The translations under genes were made by a program, and so were the position numbers. From Mytilus galloprovincialis (lineage: Eukaryota > Mollusca > Bivalvia > Mytilida > Mytilidae): a DNA stretch of 64,000 bases. The DNA is taken from positions 3,224,001 to 3,288,000 of the forward strand of contig NC_134843.1 of NCBI RefSeq assembly GCF_965363235.1, read 5' to 3'. Shown here in pieces: positions 23,401 through 35,400 of this stretch. Within the stretch, counting starts at the first letter, position 1. Each line of letters opens with the position of its first letter. The notes beneath the pieces are model-generated. The model did not search any database, was not told where the DNA came from, and worked only from the letters and a program-made list of their open reading frames with translations.

Positions 23401-26400
23401 GATCATCTCATAAGCAACAAGTGTACTAAGTTTCAAGTTGATTGGACTTCAGCTTCATCAAAAACTACCTTGACCAAAAACTTTAACCTGGACGGACGAA
23501 CGGAGCCACAGACCAGAAAACATAATGCCCCTCTACTATCGTAGGTGGGGCATAAAAATCTAAGTACATTTTTAAATTCAGCACATCAAAGAACCCCAAA
23601 AATTCAATTTTTGTTAAAATCAAACTAACTTTAATTTTGGACCCTTTGGACCTTAATGTAGACCAATTTGAAAACCGGAACCAAAAATTAAGAATCTACA
23701 TACACAGTTAGATTCGGCATATCAAAGAACCCCAATTATTCAATTTTTGATGAAATCAAACAAAGTTTAATTTTGGACCTTTTGGGCCCCTTATTCCTAA
23801 ACCTGGTGGGACCAAAACTCCCAAAATCAATCCCAACCTTCCTTTTATGGTCATAAACCTTGTGTTTAAATTTTATAAATTTCTATTTACTTATACTAAA
23901 GTTATGGTGCGAAAAACAAGAAAAATGCTTATTTGGGCCCCTTTTTGGCCCCTAATTCCTAAACTGTTGGGATCTCAACTCCCAAAATCAATCCCAACCT
24001 TCCTTTTGTGTTGATAAACCTTGTGTTTAAATTTCATAGATTTCTATTTACTTATACTAAAGTTATTGTGTGAAAACCAAGAATAATGCTTATTTGGGCC
24101 CCTTTTTGGCCCCTAATTCCTAAACGGTTGGGACCTCAACTCCCAAAATCAATCCCAACCTTCCTTTTGTGGTCATAAACCTTGTGTTTACATTTCATTG
24201 ATTTCTATTTACTTAAACTAAAGTTATAGTGCGAAAACCTAGAAAATGCTTATTTGGGCCCTTTTGGGCCCCTAATTCCTAAACTGTTGGGACCAAAACT
24301 TCCAAAATCAATCCCAACCTTCCTTTTATGGTCATAAACCTTGTGTCAAAATATCATTGATTTCTATTTCCTTAAACTAAAGTTATAGTGCGAAAACCAA
24401 AAGTATTCGGACGACGACGACGCTGACGCCAACGTGATACCAATATACAATCAAAAAATTTTCAATTTTTGCGGACGTATAAAAATATCTGGAAAAAATA
24501 AACCTATATGCCTGCAAATTAAGCAAATTGAACATTGACCATAATAATGAGGTCAATGTCAAATGAACCCTGCCAGACAGACATGGTCACCTAACATACA
24601 TGTAAACCTTGCAAATATCCAATATACCAAATATAGTACTGTAAATTCAGAAATTATTGCATGCATTAATTATTGCGAGTTTGTCATTTTAGACTAAAAT
24701 ATGATTTTAATTTTTGCAATATTCAGAAAAATCCTGTTTGATTCATATAAAAAACTTTCCAATTGCGAGTGTTAATGATTGTGATTATAACCTTGTCACA
24801 TATTTCGCAGTAATAAAAACATTGCAATAATTTCTGAATTTTTCAGTATTCTATAACACATAATAATATTTCACATTTTTTTTAAGAAAAAGTCATTGAA
24901 CCATGAAAAGGTGGTCAAGGACAATAGACATATGACAGACAAAAACTTCCTAACACAATGCATCTCATACAAGATATGAAGCATCTAGGTACTCTTAGTT
25001 TTGAAATATAAAGCTTTGTTCAAATAGTTAGTGTTGTTGCCACACCTCCACAACTGCCATATTGTATTCACTGTCTTCTATTCTGAAACTTTCGCTGAAC
25101 TAAATTAAATCCTTTGTATATCATGTTTAGCATAATTCATATAGTGATAAAGTCACCTAGTGTCTCATTTAAATTCAATAAACTGTAAAAGCAATGTTAT
25201 TTTTAACTTACTTTTGTCATTGGGAGCCTATTGCGAATCTAATAAACATCTGAGATATTCCACCATTAAATCCTACCTATGTGGTATACGTTTCTATTAC
25301 TTACTTAAAGGGGGTGTTAATCCATTAGAGAATTTTGTTGGTAAACCATTGCCAAAATTAAAATCAGTATTAGTAGGTTTGAAAAAGAAACATGCCATTA
25401 TGCCTAAGAGAATTCGTTTACCCATAACATTTGATATTTTATACAAAATGTGTTTTTTACTACGCAATTGTATTTTTGATAGTTATACAGATGTTTTAAT
25501 AGAAGCTGCATGTGTAACAGCTTTTTTCGGGTTTTTAAGATGTGGTGAATTTTCTGTTAATGATACAAAAAAATTTGATCATGAATCAAATTTGTGTCTG
25601 AGTGATGTTCAAATATCAAATGATTGTATTTTTGTGCACCTTAAGAAATCTAAGACTGATCCTTTTAGGTATGGTATTACTATTCCTTTGTTCAAAAACA
25701 ATACAGATATATGTCCTGTAGTAGTACTTCAAAAATACTATAGACTCAGAATGAGTATTTTTAGCAATTCTGAGTCCTTTTTTATTACTAATAAAGGTGA
25801 TCCATTGTCAAGAAATTTTTTCATTTCTCATGTAAAATGTACATTAGACAAATTAGGATTATCCAGCGAAAAGTATAATGGTCATTCATTCAGAAGTGGT
25901 GCTGCAACTACTGCACACAAAGCACGACTGGAAGATCATCTTATTCAAACTTTGGGACGATGGTCCTCAGATTGTTATACCAAATATATTCATACCTCTC
26001 CAGATGTACTTAAACAAGCTCAAATTCAAATGACCTCTACTTTGAACAATTAAAATTTGTACTGACAGCAAGGAGTGAATTGATTTTTATCCCTCTCATT
26101 ATTTCAACTTGGGGCTACAGCTGCAAGCATCTGTATTTGGCTATTTCGATACAAAATTTTTAGTCAATCTATGAAAAATTATCTCAATTCCAAGTTTCAA
26201 GATTTAGTTAGAGTTATCTCCCTTTGTATATGGAGATAGAACATTATACATTATTGGTTTTTAATTGCAGTTGTATAAGTCCCCAGTTGCCATATTGTAA
26301 ATAAATGCATATACTTTTAGATTCTTGAATAAATAATAGTTTAGTACTTAGTCTTTATATATATTAATATACATCTCATCACACTTACAGTTTATTACAA

Positions 26401-29400
26401 ACTTCAGACATTTGTCCTTTAGAAATTGAGATTTGGGTTTATGCTTATGAGACAGCAACTCAAGGCATTATTATAATTTCTGTGTTAAAGAGTTTATGGG
26501 TGAACTAGAGACATTAATTTGGTATTAGATAAAACCATTTATAATAAATCAAGAACAAGTGAAGTCATAAAATTAAAATTATATTTATTATAATTGGAGT
26601 TTATTATGAACTTGTCATCTCACTCTATTGGGTAGTTAATTATCTTTGCACACGGTCTATGATGTCACAGTGCACATTCCATTCTTATCTATATTGCTAC
26701 GTCATTACTTCTCACGATGTTGGTGTATGATATCTGATGCAAGGAATACATGAACTTCTATTGTTTTGGTCAGCTTTTTGCCACCACCTCCCCACCACTC
26801 TCCTTGCTGTCAGTGCCATGGGGACTTTCATTGATGTTATATATGTTGTTACATAGTGTGATGATTGTGTTATATACTTTTTGTTTATTATTAGAATTTT
26901 ACAATTGCTTGTCATTATTTTACTTTATTAATTTTTTATTTTCTTTGTATTGTAATAACAAATATTATTTACAATTGAATCAATTTTTGATACCATACTG
27001 ATGTATGGTCTAAATACCTTATTTTTAACGGTCTTTGTACCTCATTTTGACACCATACTGACGTATGGTTTAATTTACATTGTTCCTTGATACTTATTAC
27101 ATATTTCTGAAACCATACTGACGTATGGCCTGGTTACCTTTCTATAGCACCATACTGACGTATGGTTTAAACGCATCATTTGACACCATACTAACATATG
27201 GTTTTAATTTCTTATTTTGACACCATAATGACTTATGGTTTAAATTACCTTTTGACACCATACTGACGTATGGTCTAAGCACCTCTTTTTTACACCATAC
27301 TGACGTATGGTTTAAGCACCTCTTTTTGACACTATACTGACGTATGGTTTAAGCACCTCTTTTTGACACCATACTGACGTATGGTTTAAGCACCTCTTTT
27401 TGACACCATACTGACGTATGGTTTAAGCACCTCTTTTTGACACCATACTGACGTATGGTTTAAGCACCTCTTTTTGACACCATACTGACGTATGGTCTAA
27501 ACATCCTATTTTTGATACCATACTGACGTATGGTTTAAACATCTTGTTATTTTATACCACTTTTTGTTTGGTTTATACTTCTATACAATGTATTGTTGGA
27601 ACAATATACTTATGAACCTTTTATATTTGTTTGTTAAAATCTTACTTTTTCATCTATTTTATGAATGGCTATTTCGATACAAAATTTTTAGTCAATCTAT
27701 GAAAAATTATCTCAATTCCAAGTTTCAAGATTTAGTTAGAGTTATCTCCCTTTGCATATGGAGATAGAACATTATACATTATTGGTTTTTAATTGCAGTT
27801 GTATAAGTCCCCAGTTGCCATATTGTAAATAAATGCATATACTTTTAGATTCTTGAATAAATAATAGTTTAGTACTTAGTCTTTATATATATTAATATAC
27901 ATCTCATCACACTTACAGTTTATTACAAACTTCAGACATTTGTCCTTTAGAAATTGAGATTTGGGTTTATGCTTATGAGACAGCAACTCAAGGCATTATT
28001 ATAATTTCTATGTTAAAGAGTTTATGGGTGAACTAGAGACATTAATTTGGTATTAGATAAAACCATTTATAATAAATCAAGAACAAGTGAAGTCATAAAC
28101 TGTAAAAGCAATGTTATTTTTAACTTACTTTTGTCATTGGGAACTGACAATAACAGATTTCACAATACTGTTTAAGGAAGACAAGAGAACTAGCACGATC
28201 TCCACAGTTCCTTACAGCTTCAACAACTTCCTCTAACGAAGCTTCTATATTTTTAGTGGCAACTTCTTCATCTAAGATCCTTATAACAATTTCTGCTCGT
28301 CCCCAACTTTGTAGTTTCCCTTCAACAAGTATCAGTCTTAATCTCCTCTACAAATAGATTTCAAGCTGTTTGAACCATGTTCTCATACTTATTTTGTGTA
28401 TGTGATAATCAATCAAAGTGTTTTGGTATATGCTTTAAAATAAATTCTTGCACTATTTGCATTACATATCTCTATGTGAGTATACAATTGACAAGTTTGG
28501 GTCAAAATGACTGCTTATATCATAATAGTATTACAAAATTCACTTTTATCAATACTTTACCTCTTTGACCTATAATGGTTTACTTCTAAATATTGTGACT
28601 TTGATGGAGAGTTGTCTCATTGGCACTCATACCACATCTTCTTATATTTCATTGAAACTGGAGGATCATATTTAAAATGTTTTGACTAAATTGTAGCTAA
28701 TGGGCCTTTTAGACTTAATGGGATAAAATATGTGATATTGTATCCATGGCAACAACAATCTTCTAGACTGTAATAGTATATTAATACTTATAAGGTTGTT
28801 GAAGTAGATCTGTGAATTCATTAATATTCCTCAACCATGAATTTAAATGTTCAACAAAGTACCTATTTCTATAGGCTTGTATGAAGACGTTTGCAATACC
28901 ATTAAATCAATTATCAACAAAGTACCAATTTCTATAGACTTGTATGAAGACGTTTGCAATACCATTAAATCAATTATCTACAAAATTAACATTTTTTCCT
29001 TAATCCACAAAAATTGTGATTTAAGAAACACAAACCTCAAGGTCAACAGTCCTGTCCTTTACTGTAGCTTGGAATGTGGTATAAGACAAGACACTGTTTG
29101 TTACACTGTTACAAATTTCATTAGCCCTAGCCATGGCAAGCTCCTGAGCCAACTTTTGATCATCCACCAAAGGATTCTCCCCTTCTAGTTGTGTTACATT
29201 TTCTTCTGTCAGCCATATTCTGTCATAAAACAACTGCAGCCATTTTGAATTTAATTCATCTACAGAATTTTCAAGGTCACCTTGTGTATGCAGCATTGCT
29301 TGGAGTATATCTTCTCTAGCAAAGTTTCCATGACTTTCTATTTCACTGTACTACAATCAGATAAAGCATTAGGGTTTTATAAAGATCTAAACATATCTTC

Positions 29401-32400
29401 TTATTTTACTGTTAATACCAGTTGAACTCAAACCATCAATAAATTTCCAAAGGACAATTAAAGTATTTTATCTGTATGTTATATTTGTAGCCATTGCAGC
29501 CCATGTTTGTTGACCAAATGCGATAAAAATACAAACTTTATACTTGATAACCAAAGGATCATTCAACCCGAGATTTTATTGAAATTGCTTCTGAGGGTAT
29601 TAATGAAGATTTACTTACCAACTTTATCTAAACTATAGAGATAATCATTATCATCATTACTAGTACTGTTGTATTAGTTAATGTAATATTCATACATTCT
29701 TACTTATAAAATACCAAGTACATAATAAAATTGTTTGAATTAACACTTTAATCCTTACCAGCTTTTTCCTGTAATCAACACACATTCTGGCTGCATTAGC
29801 CTCATTCCCTGTGTGTTTTAGAGCCTCTTTACTCTCTATCAGAGATAACTCCCCGACATCATTCTGTTCCATCATAGCTCCCTGATTGGTCGCTGAATGT
29901 ATCACCCTATCAACCAATGGTATCCATCTTTCTCTTAACCATTTACCAGCAGGTACATCACCAGAAAGTTCCACAGCTAACTCAACTTCATCAGCATCAA
30001 TTCCATCCTTCTCACAATTCTGTCAAATATATTGTCAATGTTACACAAATAACATTTAAATTCAGTAATAATTTAATAATTGAATGTAAATTCAGAAATC
30101 AATGAAATCCTTTTATCATTACAGCAGAATTCATTGAGTGTGTGTAGGTAAAGGTAATCACTTGCTAGTTGAACTGTGAAGTCATTATTAGATTAGGTAA
30201 ACTACCCTCCTTTAAGAGAAGACTAGTCTAACAGATAACCAATCGATCTGTCTGTAGGACTATAGACTACTCCAAAGGTAGTATACCTACCCTGAAAATT
30301 ACTTCACAGTTCATCTTTCAAGCAAGCTAACAAAAGATACTACTTTTACCTACGAACTCAATGCATGCTGCTGTAAATGACAAAAGAACCTGACTGGGAG
30401 CAAATTACGATTTATCAAGAAATATAATAATCTTAAACTCCTTGTCATAAATTACAGAAAAACACCTACTTTTTTTAGTCCATACAGTTTAAGTAATAAC
30501 AGCATTATAATTTGAAGAGTTGTTGTAGTCAATTGGTGATTTGATGGTCCCAAATACAGTTTAACTTTAGATGCATATCAGAGCAAGTAGAACAACTATT
30601 TACGACCATCAAATCTGAATTCATAGCCATGTGGCATTCATCATATTATAGGATGGTTCAACTTTATTTGAATATACGGAAAAATACCAATTTGTTTTCT
30701 TTCACACTTCCTCGGAACTAGTCTAGAATTTACAATACACGTACTAAATAACAATACTCAATTAACACAAATTATCAATATCAAACTCGTTTCATCTTTT
30801 TTAAATATTAAAACCACAGTCAGTCACTTATGATTAATAAAACAATCATTATTATTTCATGAATTTTTGTTCTTTCGCAGACTGACAATATTTTTTCCTT
30901 ATTTCAGCAGTACTTCAATAAGAATTAATCCAGAAATCTCCATACTGAATAAAATGCCTAAAGCAGGATATGTTATAGGGCACTGAACAAATAATGTTAC
31001 TGCATTTCATAAATAGACACTAACAATAATGCATAGATAATAACTACCGGAATACAGACTACTACAAAACCTTTCTATATAAGTATTGGCATATTTATAC
31101 CACATCCTCTTATTTCTATGTGCAAATTTATCTTGAAAAAGTAAAATTAACCAAGTCATATAGGTTTCGAACTGAACTAGTACACATTTTTGTTTAGGGG
31201 CCAGCTGAAGCACGTTGGGTGTGGGATTTTCTTGCTGTATTGAAGACTCATTGGTGGCCTTTGGCTGTTTTCTGCTCTCTGGTAAGGTTGTTGTCTCTTT
31301 GAAACATTCCCAATTTCCATTCTCAATTTTATTACCGGTAGAAGATATTTGACATTAAATGGAACTTGCAGGACATCAACTTGATTATATTTTTACCTTC
31401 AAGAGCATGAGTAACTTTTTCCCTTCAAACTGCATTTCTTCTTGTTTTTTCCTTCTCTGTATGTCTTCCAGTGTCTCAGCAAAATTCTTCCCTGTACTCG
31501 AGCCAGAAAACTTTTCTGCAGAGAAAGGGGACCCTACTACCATCTTGCTTGGTGGTACTTCTTTGGGTCTGTTGATCATTTTGGGAGTTGACTGGACAGG
31601 TTTTGACACTTCAGGTTTAATGTTGACCACTGTTGTCGTTACTACAGGAACTGGATCAGGTAATTTGGCTTTTGGTAATGCAGATTTCAGGGCCGCTGCT
31701 TGTAAATTTTCTTTTTCTACTCTTTCTTTGTACTGTTTCTGAGCAGCTATTTTTTCATTATAAATCTAAACAATAAATATGACCATATACTATATATATA
31801 TATTCAGATTTCTTTGATTCTGAAACATGGGAACTAAAATTTTGCACGACATAAGAATATCAACAATTTTTTTTCTATGAGCAACTGGAAAATAAGTTAA
31901 GATAAACAGACATAAAACCTAACTTGCATTACATGTTTTCTATCTAAGTGTACAGCTCATTAATTCTATATTTTGTCATTATAAATTAGAAATCCCATTA
32001 TTACAGTAAATTCAGTAATCTTTACAAAGTTGATTGATTAATATATATAAAAATCTTAATCAATAATGACAAATGAAACATCTAACATTGTATCAAGTCC
32101 ATTTGATGTATAAATATCAACAAATCTCCATAATTTGTTGTGGGAATGATAAAAATTCTAAATGTGGTAAAGCAGGAAGTGATTGCAAGTTAGATTTTAT
32201 AATCACTCACACATAAAACTCAACATAAAATAGTGTCAGAATTTTTTTTCAAATCAAACTTTTATATGGATGTAGAGTTAAAGAAAATAATAATTAAGGA
32301 CACATAGACAGACAAGGTCAGTGCTGTATACAGAGAAGTCCATCAAACCATGAGTGGTGGCGTAAAACAATAATGTTTCACAATACTGGAACATCAAATA

Positions 32401-35400
32401 TTAAAAAAACTGCAATTTATTAATCATTTTATGTGATACCTAACAAAAATCCTATACTGTGTGTTTATTATTATTTGTTGGATGACAATTTTCAAGGATT
32501 TCATGGTTACAGGTGAATTATATATACAACAAATCACAAAGTTCAAATAAGCTTGTACGCAGACTTCCTCAAAACCCCAAATTTAATATCCACTGACATG
32601 CAAGTTTTCCTTAATCAAGGAACATTGGTACCCATGGAAATAAATGAATCCACAGTAAATAATAGAAATTTTGACTTGCCTGATCAGTTATTTCTCCAAT
32701 TTTTTGTCCAATTTCCATGACAGCCGTCTCATTCTCATCATCAATACTAGGTTCTTTAGCTTTATCAGTGGTATCACAGACTGACGGAGGGGCAGCTTCA
32801 TCAATATATTGAGGTTTCTCACTTGTTTTACAACACATGTTACAAATCTTAGTATTATTCCTGTTATGAAGTGTACAATGAGAACAGATCCATGTTCGTA
32901 CGTCTTGAGAATTTGTTACGACTGTCTCAAATTTTTTCTGACTTTGAACAATTGAGGTTGACAGTGTAGGTACATTAACATATGAATGAGGAGGTTTAAC
33001 TCCAAGAATTTGTCTATGTGGAATTGGTGGGGTCAGCTTTAATGTATTTTGCTGATTTTGTCTTTCTTCCTTTTGCATTGTATCTTGGGTCATTTGTTGA
33101 GGCTTAGGATTAAGGTTGGGTAAAACATTGTCCATTTTTTCCTCAAATGACCTTTGGTGAGTTGCTTTTTGCTGACCTCTATCAATTCTTGGTGGAATGG
33201 TGGCATCAAATTGCTGTTTCACAAAATTTTGTGAGGACGGTGGTGATTGATACACTCCTGGAAAGTCAGGAACTCTAGGCTGATTACTAAATGTTTGTGG
33301 ATATTGAATATTTTGATGAGCTGAAATAAGCTGAGGAGTTGCTGGTATTAAGCTGTATCCAGGTTGACCTTGACTCTCTGGAGAAATACTTCCAGTTATC
33401 GTTGACTGTGGTATGATGCTATATACAAAATAGGCAGGTGATTGGGTAACAATCTGTGGCTGGTTACTTTGGATGTGACTAGGTTGTCCTCCATAATAAG
33501 GAGGAGGGAAAATTACTGGCTGACTTAAAACATCAGGAAGACTTCCTTTCCTTGGTGTAAAAGAACTTTGCTCATCCCCTCTTAATGCTTCCTCAAGTTC
33601 TCTTTCATATTTTTCTAATTCCATTTTCTCCCGTGTTAACATTCCTTTTTTCTTGTACAATGAAGCATATTCAGGGTCTGAGAAAAACTGACCATTCTGA
33701 GAAATTAATTCATTGATTTTTGTCTCTACATCTTCAATTTCTTCACGAAGAGTCATTAAATTTATATCCACTTTTGACTTTCTTCTCTGAAGGTCAGGGA
33801 TTGCCAAAATAGAGGGCAGCAGACGTGATGTAGGTGGTCCGCCTGGTGCTGTGCTAGATTGATTCTGTTGATGACCCTGGCTGAGGGAGGAATTCATTTG
33901 TTGCTGTTGCTGCAAGTGGTTTCTGGGAAATTGCTGGTTTGCAAAATATGGCTGACTTCCCATTTGAACTTGCTGGTTATTGAAGAACTGCTGGCCACCC
34001 TGAAACAGAAAAATAGTCAATTTTTTTCCCTACAATTTTCAACAAAATTTGGAAATAACTAAAGACAAAATGTTTCATTAATGTCCTAGAAATTCTTCTT
34101 CTTCTCATTAGCAATGTCTGTAAACATCAGGTTAGCCTCAATTATTTGTATGTATGTTCAGTTTACATTGTAAATCAGAAATATATATATAAACCAGGTG
34201 CTCCGCAGGGCACAGCTTTATACGACCCCAGTGGTCGAACCCTGAACAGTTGGGGCAAATTTGGTCACAATATTCAAGCTTGATACTGTCTGAATTTTGA
34301 TTGTGATCAAATTTTTGACATAATATAGGTTTTTGCCACAAAGTTAATGTGGTTCAAGATCTAACACATCTATTGCACAATACTGTGCAATTGAATGTTT
34401 CTTATTGAAACTTTTCAAAATTTGAAATTTGAAAAATGTTGAAAAAAAAAAAAAAATCCCTTCAAAAAATGGTAAACTGAGATCCCCCCCCCCCCAATTT
34501 ATTGAAACCCCTCCTTGGAGCAATAACCCTTAAACTCAATCCCATGCTTTCCTTTGTAATATTGAACCTTGTAGTACGATTTCAGAGAGATTCATACACT
34601 TAAACACAAGTTATTGTCATGATTGTTTGGAAACTAGAAACATGCTTCTTTTTGGCCCTTAATTCCTACATACCTTCAAACACAAATAACATCACTGAAC
34701 AAAATAAAAAAAAAAAGGTAGGCCAGTAAATAGTATAAGAAAATAAACAGTTGTGCCATGAGCGCATGACATGGCCATCGTCTTGTGTGAAAGTTTTATG
34801 CAATAATCATAAATAGTTGTTGAGAAAGTTTTAAGCAATAACCATATATTGTTTTTGAGATACGGAGGGACATATAAAACACCCCTCCCCTCTATATTTT
34901 ACTAAATATCACTAAAATAAAATTTTGAATCAAAACCAAAAAGTATACAGATCTTTAGATAAATATAACAAAGAAGTGTGTAAAGTTTTAAGCAATAATC
35001 ATAAATTGTTTTTGAGATACAGCGCGACATGTAAAAATAAACACTCCCCCTTTTTTTTACAAAATACTAAATAACTGAAAAATAAAATTTTGAATCATCA
35101 CCAAAAAGTGTACAGATGTTTAGATTAATATAACAAAAAAGTGTGCAAAGTTTTAAGCAATAATCATAAATCGAATTTGAGATTAGGCGCGACCTGTAAA
35201 AACCCCCTCCCCCTTTTTTACAAAATACTCAATAACTCAAAAATGAAATTTAGATCATCACCAAAAAGTATACAGATCTTAAGATTAATATAACTAAGAA
35301 TTGTGTAAAGTTTTAAGCAATAATCAAAAATCATTTTTGATATACGGTGCGACATGTGAAAAAAACACCCCCCTGTTTTAGTTACAAAGTGCCGTAACTC

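Larger units (their letters stand above)
22011..24485 (+). repeat. Repeat family A, copy 3, with nested family D
   Basis: Start aaccagatgctctgcagagt, motif TTTATACGACCGCA (22036-22049), a 35-bp tandem block (22575-22805), about 120-bp units and four 155-bp units, an acgacgacgctgacgcc run, end TTTTGCGGACGTATAAAAA. A family D element is inserted at 23124-23559. The element is in RNF31 intron 14. Confidence 0.85.

Noticed and set aside
25160-26053. Recombinase as part of a full Ngaro or DIRS retrotransposon
   Set aside because: I found no reverse transcriptase, RNase H or gag frame within several kilobases on the same strand. Left open as a possibility for a deleted copy.
31359-31742. 127-residue plus-strand ORF
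   Set aside because: It is antisense to RNF31 exon 11 and has no features of its own.
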